The translations under genes were made by a program, and so were the position numbers. Of a stretch of 64,000 nt of DNA, positions 35,791 through 47,064 are shown piece by piece (position 1 is the first letter of the stretch; each line of letters starts with the position of its first letter). Source of the DNA: Dermatemys mawii (taxonomy: Eukaryota > Chordata > Testudines > Dermatemydidae); assembly GCA_007922305.1 (NCBI GenBank), contig ML677341.1:70078911-70142910 (forward strand). The letters run 5' to 3'. The notes below the pieces were generated by a model that worked only from the letters and a program-made list of their open reading frames with translations, had not been told where the DNA came from and did not search any database.

Positions 35791-35820
35791 CGGATACAGA
35801 CTAACACGGCTGCTAATCTT
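35791..35820 (-). mobile_element. 30-bp Penelope tail micro-insertion
   Basis: CGGATACAGACTAACACGGC and ten more bases resemble the extreme end of the Penelope tail unit. The 9-bp flanks AAACTTTAG at 35782-35790 and 35821-35829 are identical, as in a real insertion with an extremely short cDNA. Confidence 0.7.
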
Positions 35821-35829
35821 AAACTTTAG

Positions 35830-36200
35830 CAGTGTTTCTCAAACTTTTGGTTCTGGCAACCCCATTTGGGCTTAAAAAACATGACCACCCCCCTAGAAAA
35901 AATTGTGATCCCCTACCTTCAGCCTCCTGAGGCTCCAGGCCTCATCCCCCTCCTTGGGGTGCAGGGCTCTGGCCCTCACCTCTGCCACTACCTCTGGAGC
36001 TCTGGGGATCAGGGTTTCAACCCCTCTTGGGTCTCCAGACTTCAGCCTCACTTGGGGTGTGGGGCTCCAGCTTTGAGCCCCCTTCAGGACTCTGGGCTTC
36101 AGCCCACATGGGGATGTGGGGCTCAAGGCTCCAGCACTCCCTCACCATTCACTGAGCACTGGTGTAGGAGCTCCAGCCCCCTGCTGCCTCTGGAGCTTGA
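35830..36200. mobile_element. hAT-like element fragment
   Basis: Starts CAGTGTTTCTCAAACTTTTG directly after AACTTTAG, resembling hAT-type termini. The right terminus is not clear, so the copy is probably truncated. Confidence 0.5.
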
Positions 36201-36261
36201 TTAATGTGTTACAAAAATTAACGTGTTAATTGTGCTGTGAATTAATCCTTAATTGACAGCC

Positions 36262-36879
36262 ATAACTGCAAAGTGAAAGATCATGGGGACTTATCAGTTG
36301 GACGTGACAAAAGAGCAGTAAGACCTGGGTGTACTGGTTGATGACTATGAGCTGCCAATGTGATGCGGCTGTGAAAAAGGCTAATTGAATCCTAGGATAA
36401 ATCAGGTGAGGTATTTCCAGTAGAGAGAGGGAAATATTGTTACCATTGTACTAGGCACTGGTGACACCTCATATGGAATACTGGGTACAATTCTGGTCCC
36501 CCATGTTTAACAAAGATGATTTCAAACTGGAACGGGTTCAGAGAAGGGTTGCCAGCATGATCAGAGGAATGGAGAAACTGTTTTACAGGATGAGATTTAA
36601 GGATCTTGGCTTGTTTAACCTAAAAAACAAAGGCTGGGTGGAGATATGATTGCTCTCTATAAATAAGTCAGAGGGATAAGCATGAGGAAGAGAGATGTGC
36701 TATTTAAATTCAGGGCCAGTTGTAGTACAAGTAAAAACTGGCCATCAACAAGTTTAGTCTTGAAGTAAGATTAGATCAGATTAGATTAGATTAGTTACAT
36801 TAGATTAGATCAGAGAAGTGAAGTTCTGGAACAGCCTCCAAGGGAAGTAATGGGGGTAAAAAAACTGAGTTTGACAAGT
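36262..36879 (+). mobile_element. CR1-like LINE fragment
   Basis: Contains ATATGGAATACTGGGTACAA, CTGGTCCCCCATGTTTAAC and GGTTCAGAGAAGGGTTGCCA, matching the CR1 C-terminal coding region by pattern. It carries a small ATTAG-rich expansion at 36770-36810. No intact frame. Confidence 0.65.
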
Positions 36880-37616
36880 AGGACTGTCAAGTGATTAAAA
36901 AAATTAGTCATGATTAAGTTTTGATCGCACTGAATCAAAAGATGGTAAAGTTAAATTCCAGTACCTATCAAAGAATTCAAGTCTGCAGTACTGCCTAAAT
37001 GCTAGACATGCATTCGCCTCCAGTTCTTGTGCTACAGATAATTCACCGACAGCACATGAATCCCGCCGTTTATAGAGTTTCGGGATTGCTACTAGCCCAC
37101 AGATCAAATAAAGTGCAACAGCTTAACCAATGTTATTGCAAAGTGGATAGCTATGGCCTACAGATCACTCAACACTGTAAACGACAGAGGGCTAAAAGAT
37201 GTTATTCAAATTGCATCTTCCAATCAGTTAGACATCTAGTCCTCCCAAGGAACCATTGCATCACGAATACCTGACCTGTATCACAATGAGAAGGCTCCAA
37301 AGTTGGAGCTTCTAAAAAATGTTGCTTTGACTGGTGATCACTGGTCGTCTTTGAGCAATCACAGCTATCTTGGAGTCACGGCACACCTGACTGAAGCTGC
37401 TTGGATACTGCAGTCCTTTACTTTAACAGTACCACATACTGAAGAGAGACATTATGCTAAAATGTGTAGAGCATTTCTTGGATGTTGTGAAGAAATAGAA
37501 TATTCAAGAAAAGTTAACAACAATTAGTACTAACAGTGCGATCAAAACTGCAATTATCACAGTTTTTTTAAATTACCATTGATTTGTTTTGAGTTAATCG
37601 CTGAGTTAACTGCGTC
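36880..37616 (+). mobile_element. hAT transposon remnant
   Basis: The left end is AGGACTGTCAAGTGATTAAA, the same family as 33888. It contains a transposase fragment. The right side (GAGTTAATCGCTGAGTTAAC) approaches the expected terminus but the last bases are missing. Confidence 0.7.
37290..37527 (+). pseudogene. hAT transposase fragment
   Basis: The translation reads NVALTGDHWSSLSNHSYLG, then VTAHLTEAAWILQSFTLT, then a segment containing EERHYAKM. This resembles the D-x-W block and following strand of the hAT catalytic region. It is short, with no complete domain. Confidence 0.7.
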
Positions 37617-39788
37617 TAATGTATATAATCTCAAAGGCAGTCTTTCTTCCTTTGTTCTCTTTCTTTTCTGTCTGGCGTATGAACCTGCAGGTCAGAAGGG
37701 AATTATCCCAGTGTAATAGTAAATGAGCAGCAACATTAAAAGTTCCAGGAGGGGTGGGAGAGAGGTGAGATAAACAATTGATTTAAATAATATTTATATT
37801 TGCTGTTATTTTTGGTTCACATAATTTATCCACTGGATAGTAATATAATATTTGGTGATCATACCCTTGATAGACTTCAGAGGTTGGTACATATATGTTT
37901 AACTTTCTCTCTTTAGGTAGAGCATGCTGGGATTGGGGAGCAACATTTATAAGCCTTTATCCTGCAAATGCTTGGCATGTAGCCACTTACACACATGAGT
38001 AACCTTACACATGTGAGTTGTCCCACAGCGGAAGTGTTCATATGCTTACAATTACATGCATAAGTATTTGCACAATTGCAGTTTTAGCTTTGAACAACAG
38101 CAAAGAAAGAGTTAATATATCCCTGTTCAGCTCCTGTCTATTTTCTGTTACCTCAACTCAAAAAAGGTCAGAGCATACATAGCAAAATGTTCTGTTTTGA
38201 CATTGAAACATTAGTCTCCTCCTGTGAGTAAGTGGTTAACTTTTATATTGTCTCCCAGAAAAGAGGAATCTGATAAAATAAACCATGTCTACTAGGGACT
38301 TAAAATATACAGCCTTTTTTCTTAATACTAGTGTATACATTTTGATAGTAGCATTGGTGATTTATCAGGCCTTTAATACAGTTGTTTTGCTTCTAATTTT
38401 AAAGTCTTCAGAATAATTTCCAGCTTTTATGTAGCAAGTCTGAAACATTATTACCATCGTGAAAGAATCATACAGCATAGAAACAAAAATTGTTTAAATT
38501 AGGATTTGAGCAGGATAAGGGCAAAGGATAATTTCAGAAATTATTTCACTGATTTCTGAAAGAGAAACAAAGAGAACAAGTTATTTTATGTCCCATTGTT
38601 ATTTCTTTCTTTCATTCTTTGGAAGATCATTCACTCACATCTGGACTCTTCTGAATCACATACTGATATTTGCAGAACAACAACAAAGGCTATACTGTAC
38701 AATAGATTTTAAATTACATTGTGTTCCATTGTAGTAAAAAAGTACATGCCATTCAAAACAAACATTACAATGTTTATCTCCCTGAAGAAGTCTGGAGTTT
38801 GGGGTTTCTGGTCTCTTTCTACTCCCTACTTCTTGCTGCTCCTTTGTATTGGATCATTTCAAGGTGCTGTGCCTCCACGCTCTATGCCTTGTAAAACAGA
38901 CATCTGGAAAAAAATTCCTCGTTCCTGGATTCTGATGCAGTACTCTTTAGATTATTAATAATATGCAAGAGAACAGGGACAATCAATTAACATAAAATAA
39001 TGCCTTTATAGCTATCTCAAGTTAAAAACACAGTGAAAACAAGGCACTTTAATTATATTGCAAAGTAAACTCTGCCAGTTCGACCAGAGGGGGTTGTAAC
39101 GCTGACCTTGCCTTTATCTTATGGTAAAACAAAAGTGCCTTGAAACTGTGGAAAAGAGGGCAGAATTTGTCAGTATAAAAGCTGAAAAAAATCCGCTGGC
39201 TCTATTACCGCCCCTGCGCACTCTCCCAAAGACCAGTTGGCCAACTGGATATCCATCATAAAATTTCTAAGCCATAACAGTGTAAAGTAAGCAACAGGTT
39301 TACTACTTGCAAAATCTGTAATAAACAAATTGTAGAGCCTTTGATAGCTAGTAAAATGGATCAAATTCAGAACTGTTGTAATGACATTGAAGTCAAGGGA
39401 GTTACACCAGGAATGAATTAAATCCCAAATGTCTGAAGGGAGAGTCAAATAAGCTATGTGGAAATGAGACTCTTAGCAAAATTTCTGGTACATAAATTTG
39501 ATTTGTAAGAGAAGCTACTACTTAGCGACTATCGCTCAACACACATGCTCCTTCCTTTAGTAACTTCTGCAAGGACACAGCTCACACATCTTACAGCTGC
39601 CATGTCTTGCCAAGCTAGACAGCTGCACCTGTATCACACAGAATGACCTTGTTTTGGGTGTCACTCATTAGTAGGACCACGGTGAGAGATTTTGCACTGC
39701 GGGGGTTGTTAGGAAGAATTGCATGCACCTTTGTTTGTTTTTCCTTTTGCAAATTTACTTTAGCTAGTTAATTTTCTTTCCTTGCAAG
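37617..39788. other. Region without recognised gene
   Basis: AT-rich. The frame at 38719-38958 has a hydrophobic stretch (PYFLLLLCIGSF), but I found no splice or promoter support. A pyrimidine tract before 39789 belongs to the acceptor of the next candidate exon. Confidence 0.5.
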
Positions 39789-39963
39789 AATTCAATTCCC
39801 GGTGGAGATCTACAACAGAGTAACCTTTCTTGGAGCAGCAGCAGTAGCATCAGTCATCTGTACCACGTGAAAGGAGAGCAGCTCACACACTACCTCATCT
39901 GCCAGAGGAGCAACGTGTATTTTGTTGCTGGGACAAGGCCTCGTAGGCAGAAATCTTTAAATG
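39789..39963 (+). CDS. Candidate coding exon A of an unrecognised gene
   Basis: A strong acceptor (TTTTCTTTCCTTGCAAG) precedes 39789, and a good donor, G then GTGAGA, begins at 39964. The 58 full codons are open: NSIPGGDLQQSNLSW, a Ser run, then ISHLYHVKGEQLTHYLICQR and on to RPRRQKSLN. It begins in phase 0 and ends after one base of a codon, which fits the exon at 43133. I do not recognise the protein. The gene downstream of GAS2L3 in other vertebrates is ANO4, so this could be an unannotated 5' part of it, but no anoctamin sequence is visible. Confidence 0.45.
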
Positions 39964-40081
39964 GTGAGATTGTGTGTGTAGCATGTGGCCGGTGTGTACT
40001 TTGCAGGCTGCAGGCAGTGGCTGGAGCCGACCTAGAAGACTCCAGCCAGGTAGCAGTACTGGGGAGAGAAGGCGCTGCAAG

Positions 40082-40217
40082 ATGGGGGCTGCCCAGAAGC
40101 CAGCAAATAAGGGTGAACTGCAAGTACCCTGGACAAACCTGGCTGCTTTCTGTAGCCCTGCCAGCAGCCCAGCCCAGCACCAAGGCAGGATGTCTTCCCT
40201 GGCTGCACATGATAAAG
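40082..40217 (+). CDS. Candidate alternative first exon
   Basis: ATG at 40082 opens 45 codons (MGAAQKPANKGELQVPWTN to MSSLAAHDK) and ends with one base before the donor GTATTT at 40218. The phase again fits the exon at 43133. The surrounding ~350 bp is richer in G+C than its neighbours, as a promoter region might be. It could be a start exon used instead of exon A, or chance. Confidence 0.3.
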
Positions 40218-43132
40218 GTATTTTCTTATTACTGGGGTAGGATAGTCTCTGATTATTGTGTCTTGAGAACTATTATTTTTTGGGGGAGGGATGCAGTCGG
40301 AGTGGCAGGTCACTGAGTAATGTGGCTGGAGATCCCTGTGGGAGTGCATCGCAGCTGATGTAGGGAATCACTGCGTCTCAGGGCTCTGGAGTGGAGTAAG
40401 GGACTCGCACCTATTGGATTTTAGTACGTGACACTATTGTTCAGCATATCTGAGAACACTTGTCACAAAACTACGGGATGGAGCAAATGTGGGAGCATCT
40501 CACTAGGCAAAGTAGAGCCACACAAGTCAAAGATGCAAACCAAGGCACTTCTCAGAAGAATGCAGAGAGAAATCCATGGAACTGGTTTCAGATCCTCACT
40601 ATGTGAGGTGCAAAGGTAGTAGTTTAGAAAGTGGCTGTCTGGTAAGAAGGCTTGACTATCTCGGAGGGATGCGGAAGCAAGGATTTCTTGCATCCATTTC
40701 ACAGAGAGGATTATTCATGGAAGCACTGCACCTGAAAAGCTTTGCAAGATTTTTCAGTCCTGTTATAGTTCATCTTCAATGGGGGAATATTCCTCATGAT
40801 ATTAGCCATTTTATTTGGTTTGTTTATTTGTAATATAGGATGCATTTGTGTGCTTTAATGCAAAGCAGGACTATTTTTAACACCTGAAAGCACATTTATG
40901 AATGAACTTGCACTGTGGACATAGCCTGAAAATTCATAAGCACAATGAAACCTGCTGTGCTTCCAGTCACAAGTTTTGCTAGGCTAGAAAGCAATCTCCT
41001 TAGTCATTTATCAGCAAGTCCGTTCACTGCCTTGGCATTAAGAAGCTGCATTAGGAGCTAGACTTTTGTTTCCTTCTTAATAGTAATTGTTAAAATCTAG
41101 CTACAAATTTTGAGAAGTCAGTGGCATAAATTTTACTGTAATTATGCATTATTTCTAGCACCATCTTAAATTGCAGCTGTGGGTTACTGTCAGTTGGCAG
41201 AGTGAAGCAGAAAAAGCAGTGTATGTTTTATATTCTACTGGAAGATGTATCCCTCCATTACTCCCACAAGGTTATACGGTTCCCTGCCATCTGTAATGAT
41301 CCGTAACCTTGTGCTTAGTTTGAAAGATCAACCCTGATATATTTCTGAATAGTTGAAACATTTTAAAATGAACCTTTACCAGTAGGTTTTATAACCTACA
41401 TGTCGATATGGGCTGTTTTCATAAAGGTTTCTCATAACTCCTTGGAACACAACTTTGATTGCTATTATGGCTTTGTGATTTAATAGTTTTCAATATTATC
41501 TTACATCTCCATGGATCCTATAGCACCTTACAAACTCTGTAGTTGCAGGAATTACTTCACCAGCTGCTGAAATGAAGCCACATATAGATAAGGTGAAACA
41601 AGCTGCTGATTAAGAGTCCTCGGCAATAGTACAAAGCCACACAGGAAAGGAGTAGGACTGCATCCAATTGAAAACACACAAAAAGTGCATTGACTTTTTA
41701 TTTTTATCAGATAATCAACTCTATGTTGCTAGGCCCTTGCCAGAGTTGGGCCTAGTGGATAATGCTGCTTAAATGTACAATTAGCTTCATTATTAAGGTA
41801 AATTACCTAGTGATTTTTATTTTTTATATCTTATATGATCAGTCTTCACAGCAGCTAACTCTGTAATGTATGACCAGTTTGCTTCATTTCTAAACTTCAG
41901 ATGGGGTACAAAAACTTCTCCAGTTCAAGTGGTCTGTGTATGAATTGCTCACTGTTTCGATTGTACAGTCCCTTTCGGATACAATGCCCTGTGAAGTCAG
42001 TTTTCTCTACTATGGGGAACAGCCCATTGGCTATAGTGGCAGGGGAACTGGCAAGCTGACCTAATAGCTCATCCCATTCCAAATGTTTGATTTTGCTAGG
42101 AAACTGTCAGTGACTGTAGTTGTACATTCTTTAAGGGCAAAAAAGGAGAACGTAAGAGGAAGCTGCAAATGGTCCTGGAGAAAGCAAGCCCAAGAAAAAG
42201 TATGAAGCCAAACTAAGATGATAGCACTGTTTACAAATTTTTGGATGGTCTTCTGTGCATCTCTCTATTCAGTGTATCTGAAGATTATCCATATGAAAAC
42301 TTGTGTCCAGATGTTATTGGCCTTTCCTGAATGTAGAATGTTTTCTTCGCTTATGAAACATTCTGACCCACAGGATAAATTCAGCCAAATTCCGTCTGTA
42401 GTAAGTGGGTGCAACTCCCACAGAAATCTGTGGGCCTAAGTCAGTATTAATACAAAAGGCTATTTACATTGTAACTGAGAAGTGGGTGTAAGCAGCAGAA
42501 CGTGCACTGACTTGACATTGTAGGTGTGCAAATTGAGTGGAACTTGCATATTGTGGTAGGAAGGAGATACTGTAGCAGGAAAACAGCTACCAGGAGGGTT
42601 TAAGAAAAAGCAGGTTCCGTCTACCATTTCAGTTTGTGCTGCAACTAGCTTCCAAGTCCTGCTGTCTAATTCAGCTCTGGTGTAAGTGGGAACTGTCACA
42701 ATTCAGGGCAACTGCGCCTGTATTTTCCCCTTAGCGGTTCAGCGAGGGCACCCAGTGTCAGGCTTCCACCCTGTAGTTATCTTTCTTGAGTGGACAACTG
42801 CATATCTCCTTCCTGACTGGTTGTTCCCAGGCTGAACAATTCCCTGCCTTCACTGTGTTATTCCCAGCAAAAGAGACTTGTCTTGTTTCTCACCTTATAT
42901 TTAGATTGCAAGCCCTTTAATGGTAGGGACATGTGTGTGTTGGGAGGGGAGCAATACAAATCACCATCATCATTAGCAGAGACATTTCCTGTTCAAGAAG
43001 TAGTACCATCCTACACCTTTTTCCCCATTTGAGGAAGGAAGAGAAATGTCTCTCTAGGTCATGATGACTTTTGGCTACTTAAATTGTTGATTACATCATT
43101 AACCTTTCTGAATTTTTAATCTTGTATTTTAG
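40218..43132 (+). other. Putative intron with repeat fragments
   Basis: About 41500-41640 resembles an old MIR-type SINE. About 42695-42860 looks like an LTR fragment (GCGGTTCAGCGAGGGCACCC). The rest is AT-rich with no gene seen. Confidence 0.45.
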
Positions 43133-43213
43133 CAGACCAAGAGACTAAGAGGGGCAGTCACACTCTTTCAGCTGGAAGTAGTTACTACAGTTGTGTCAGC
43201 CAGATCACAGTAG
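43133..43213 (+). CDS. Candidate coding exon B
   Basis: The acceptor is a tandem TTTAGCAG, so the exon may start at 43133 or 43136; both keep the frame and differ by one residue. It encodes DQETKRGSHTLSAGSSYY then SCVSQITV and leaves one base before the donor GTAAGC at 43214. Entry and exit are both phase 1. No homology recognised. Confidence 0.5.
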   Translation, partial: QTKRLRGAVTLFQLEVVTTVVSARSQ

Positions 43214-43694
43214 GTAAGCAGATACGTGAAATCACTTTTAATTTTGCGCAAAAATAAATCTGACAAATTCAGCCTGAAGGTTTGTTACTTTCTGGCAGTT
43301 TGGTGATCAAGGAGTTTGGTGGTCTTCATGGCCAATGGATCAGAACCAGAATATCTTGAGCCCAAATTGTCAGTAGTCTTAGCAGAAGTGATAAAGATGG
43401 GATGGGTATGAAGCTAAACTAACTTCTAGAGGTCCCCTCTAGATAAGTGCGGAGGTTCATGAGCAAAGGGATGTGCAGAAGTGGGTGGCCCTGGAGCCTT
43501 TAATAAGATGTTAAGATCTTCTTTTAGTCTCCAGAGCCGTTGGTTGGGCACCTTTCACACTTCATTTTGAGTTCAGGAAGGACAAAGGGATTTATTGTTA
43601 GCCTGTCAGGTAATAGCAGTATTACTGTTCAGTTTTTAGCAACATTTTGTTATTGGTTATTGAGTTACCCGCTGTGACACCCTGTTCTTTGAAA

Positions 43695-43762
43695 AAATTC
43701 AGTGTGTGCTCACAAATCCAGGGCAAGACAATACCCTGGATTTGTGAACACACAGAGAATTT
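43695..43762. repeat. Long hairpin, ~29-bp arms, 10-base loop
   Basis: The left arm 43695-43723 (GCTCACAAATCCAGGG) pairs with 43734-43762 (CCCTGGATTTGTGAAC), with three mismatches over the arm. The loop is 43724-43733. It could be a small MITE or a hairpin RNA precursor. Confidence 0.6.
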
Positions 43763-45239
43763 CATCTCCCGTGATGCTCCCCATGCACCTAGTTTTGTTA
43801 AGTCTTTCTTTAATACTTAAGTCTGCTGTAATCTTGATTAAACTAAATAATTTTTCTACAGTGTTCTGATCACTAATGAATATATTAAATAGCCCTGGCC
43901 CTAATACATCTTCTGTTCCTCTGTTACATTTTAGTCATGTCAAAATTGATTTTACAATCTAAAATGACAATAGATGAAGGATGACCCTATTTTTACAAAA
44001 CTGTTATTTTGCACTTAGGCAGAGCAGAACATCCATCTAGTTAAGTATCCCTGATCTGAAAAAGTAAAAGTGAACTAAAGTAAAAGCCCATATTATGAGA
44101 GCATTGTCTTTGGCAGCTTTTGGCAAGAACTCTGGTTAGAAAGACATCCTAGATTTTAAGGCCGGAATGGACAATTGTGATCAAATTGCAACTCCATCTC
44201 AAAGCAAGAGTAATATTAAAAAATGAAGGAGAAGAATAAAAGATTCCATGAATGCTGTAATGTGATATATTTTTAATTTGGTGAATCTGGATTATTAAGA
44301 GAGGGATGTAGAGAAGCATTATAGCAAATTCTTTATATGTCTTGGGCTTTTACAGAAAGCTGCTTGAAGCTGGCTAAAAGTGGCTTTCTTTTCGTCATGT
44401 CAGTTTGATAGATTAAACAAGACAGGAATTTTATTGTTTTTTGTGAATGGAGAGATTTAACATAATTTATGTTTCAAAAAGCCCTGGACCTTACACTGCA
44501 TCTTTCAAAATTTTACTAGAATTTGTGTGGTTTTGTTGTTTTTGTTTAAAAAGAATCAGACCGTCAAAAGTAAGAGAATGACACACTATACAGGAAAGAT
44601 ACATGAGTCCAATTGTGTAGTAGTGTCTTTTTAGGGTACACGGCAAGACTTTGCTTTGCTTTTCCTGGGAAAAATAGGGATAAATGCGTGTGTGGGGTAG
44701 GTGAGAGGAAAATAGATTGTTTTGGGATGAAGAAGTCTCTATAGGCACATCCTTTATACATGTCTTTTTTGGCATGTTGTAAACTTCATTGCTACTTGTA
44801 CACTTTAATATACTATTGGAACTAGTGATAGGACAGAATATAAATCTAAATACATCTTTTAAAAGTGCAACTGGACAAAAACAATAACTACTGATTGGTG
44901 GTTGAAGGAAAATTTTTTGAGAAACATATCTGATGACTTGGGGCTAAATTTTCTCCTCTTCCATGAGCACAGGAGACGAGTGATTGTTATTGATCACCCC
45001 CTTCACGTAATCTCATGGAGGCTGCACCATGCAGTCAAAGGTCTGCAGATTGGCAAGGAATGGCTATGGGGCAAGGCCAGAGAACTAGGTGCTTTCTGCA
45101 GCCTCATTTGCTCTGCAAACCCACAGGGAGTACATGTGCAAGATAATGCTAATGTCAACAACAACCCCTCCAATACCAGTAATTTACAAAGCTGTGCCAT
45201 TTTTTCCTTTGCTTATATGATTTATCTCCATGTGCTACC

Positions 45240-45395
45240 CTTTGTCAGTTTGTGTCTGGTTTGTTAGCCTAACCAAGGCAGGCGTGGTCTCTTGTATCTT
45301 TGTAGCGCCCCTAAGGCAATGGGAACCCAATCTCAACTGACACCTTTTGGCACTACTAAAATACAAATAATAATAATAATAATAATGATAGGGGT
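45240..45395 (+). repeat. Interspersed repeat ending in (AAT)n
   Basis: The pattern TTTGTAGCGCCCCTAAGGCA, then CTACTAAAATACAAATAATAAT, followed by AAT units, is the 3' end of a SINE-like repeat common in reptiles and birds. Confidence 0.6.
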
Positions 45396-45550
45396 TAGGC
45401 CTTGGCAGCACCACTCCTAAGTCCCCAGAATATAAATAAGACTTTTCCATTAAAGCGAAAATATTAACTTGCTATATTTGCTTTGGAATACCAAATGTTT
45501 TCAATAGTATCCAGCCACAGCATCCCAATTTAAGGCACTCCTTTCTTCAG

Positions 45551-45975
45551 GCCCTGCCTACACACAAAAATTATACCACTTCAGCTATATAGTTAAAGTG
45601 GCACAACCCCCATGGTGTTGACACAGTTGTGTTAATATAAAGATACTTATATCAGTAAAACTGTTCCTGTAGGGAAGGGAACTAAGCTATCCTGGTAAAA
45701 GGCATCTATATATGGGTATAACTTCATCCATACTAGGGGTTGTACTGATTGTGTTTTTTTGATAGAAAAATCACACTCAGGACCAAAATAGTTAAACTGG
45801 TATAAAAATGTGTTGACAGGACTATAGAAGTATATGCAATAAGGAAAAGGACTACAGACTCCATATTGGACATCTAACTGGGTTGACTTTTTATGATAAT
45901 TCAATTATGTTTTATAGTAAGAGTAGGGAAAAAAGATATATTGAAAGGATACAGTGGCCCTAGTGTAGCTGTTTG
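45551..45975. mobile_element. MITE-like repeat
   Basis: Starts GGCCCTGCCTACACACAAAA, and near 45955 reads GTGGCCCTAGTGTAGCTG. The ACTTCAGCTATATAG interior matches a reptile repeat by pattern. Boundaries are uncertain. Confidence 0.4.
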
Positions 45976-46134
45976 ATTTCAGCAGAGTTATGCCACAGGT
46001 GAATTTGGGCCAGTATCATTAATATTTTTGATGTGGCTTTTCTTGAGAGGAGAAGTAATTTAAGAGTTAATATATAAAAAAATCAACTCCAGTGTGTTAG
46101 ATTGGTTTTCATTATTATTATTATTGTATATGTA

Positions 46135-46312
46135 GTTTAATTGGTATCACAGCATACCCTACATCCTCTTCTTTGTGGCAGAAATACCACTTCTGCTGAG
46201 AGATATAGCAACTTAACCAGACAAGAAATAGAGATTCTTGTGCTTAGCTGAAATTGTTTTTGCTAATGGGTCCAAAAGTCAATTTAATTAGTGTTAATTT
46301 AACAATTCAGTT
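46135..46312 (+). repeat. Direct duplication, left copy
   Basis: About 175 bp, close to 88% identical by eye to 47698-47871. Shared landmarks are TTTAATTGGTATCACAGC, GAAATACCACTTCTGC and GATTCTTGTGCTTAGCTG. The two copies flank candidate exon C. Confidence 0.8.
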
Positions 46313-46374
46313 ATTCTTGTAAATGCTCTAAAACAGACCAAAGCATATGTTTTAAATCTAAATATTGTTGCCAG

Positions 46375-46611
46375 GTTACGATGCTGCTGGACCATTTGCA
46401 ATAGGTTTCACTCACTGGAAAAATCCATATGCATATGGTGGTCCTCATCTTCCGTTCTACATCTCTGAAGATGCTGGCATTCCTGTCTATCGATCTTTTG
46501 AACCACAGGTTGATTTATCAGCTCCTTTATCCTGCCCAGCTTCACTGTCTATCACTCCAGTGCCTTCCTGCAGCAGCAGTAGCCAGGAAACTCTGAGTCA
46601 AGACTCCACAG
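46375..46611 (+). CDS. Candidate coding exon C
   Basis: TTGTTGCCAG precedes the exon and GTAAGA follows at 46612. It is open through 79 codons. The sequence begins GYDAAGPFAIGFTHWKNPY, continues AYGGPHLPFYISEDAGIPV and YRSFEPQ, and ends in a Ser-rich part with PVPSCSSSSQETLSQDST. Entry and exit are phase 1, so it joins exon B in frame. It has balanced amino-acid use without low-complexity bias at the start, which makes it the best coding candidate outside GAS2L3. I cannot assign a family. Confidence 0.6.
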
Positions 46612-46892
46612 GTAAGATTTTTTTCAGATGCTCATGCTTCAGGGCCTAGTCGAATCAGTAGTTCGAGTGTGCAAATCAAGAGATTGGTCCTGCTGTCATA
46701 GAATCATTGCCAAAACTATCATTGACTTCAGGAAGAAGGATTTGGCCATATGGACTCTATTCTGAAACCCTGGCTCACACCACATAGACTTTATTCCAGC
46801 AAGTAGTTTCAGTGAACTAAATGCACCAAAAATAATGGGCACCGAATTTAAAAGCATCAGGATAACCAGCTGACTTCTTCATTAGTCTAAGT

Positions 46893-47064
46893 CAGGGATT
46901 TTCAGCCTGGGGGGATGCAAACAGATATAAGGAAGTTACAACCACCATGCCTTTCCCATATTGCTAAGTGGGATGGTTGGGGGTCCTGGCTAGATGAAAG
47001 CAGGGACCAGGGTGATCTAAGTATGGAAAAGGGGATCGTGATATGGAAAAGGCTGAGAACCATG
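46893..47064. mobile_element. hAT-like MITE
   Basis: The ends are CAGGGATTTTCAGCCT and AAGGCTGAGAACCATG, imperfect inverted termini. The flanks GTCTAAGT and GGTTGAAA match poorly, so the target duplication is not proven. Confidence 0.5.

Larger units (their letters stand above)
33888..36261. mobile_element. Nested hAT-type element with several younger insertions
   Basis: The left end is AAGGCTGTCAAGCAATTTAA and the right end TTAATTGACAGCC, inverted ends of a reptile hAT-type family that also occurs at 36880-37616. The body is AT-rich and broken by four later insertions: a Penelope tail unit (about 34037-35693), two hAT-type elements within that unit, a 30-bp Penelope scrap (35791-35820) and a further hAT-like piece from 35830. 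Confidence 0.7.
43763..46134 (+). other. Putative intron
   Basis: Contains an interspersed repeat with an AAT microsatellite (about 45240-45395) and a MITE-like stretch (about 45551-45975). Nothing else was recognised. Confidence 0.45.

Noticed and set aside
38719..38958. Frame with a signal-peptide-like hydrophobic stretch
   Set aside because: No promoter, splice sites or homology, and the position does not fit the phase of exon A.
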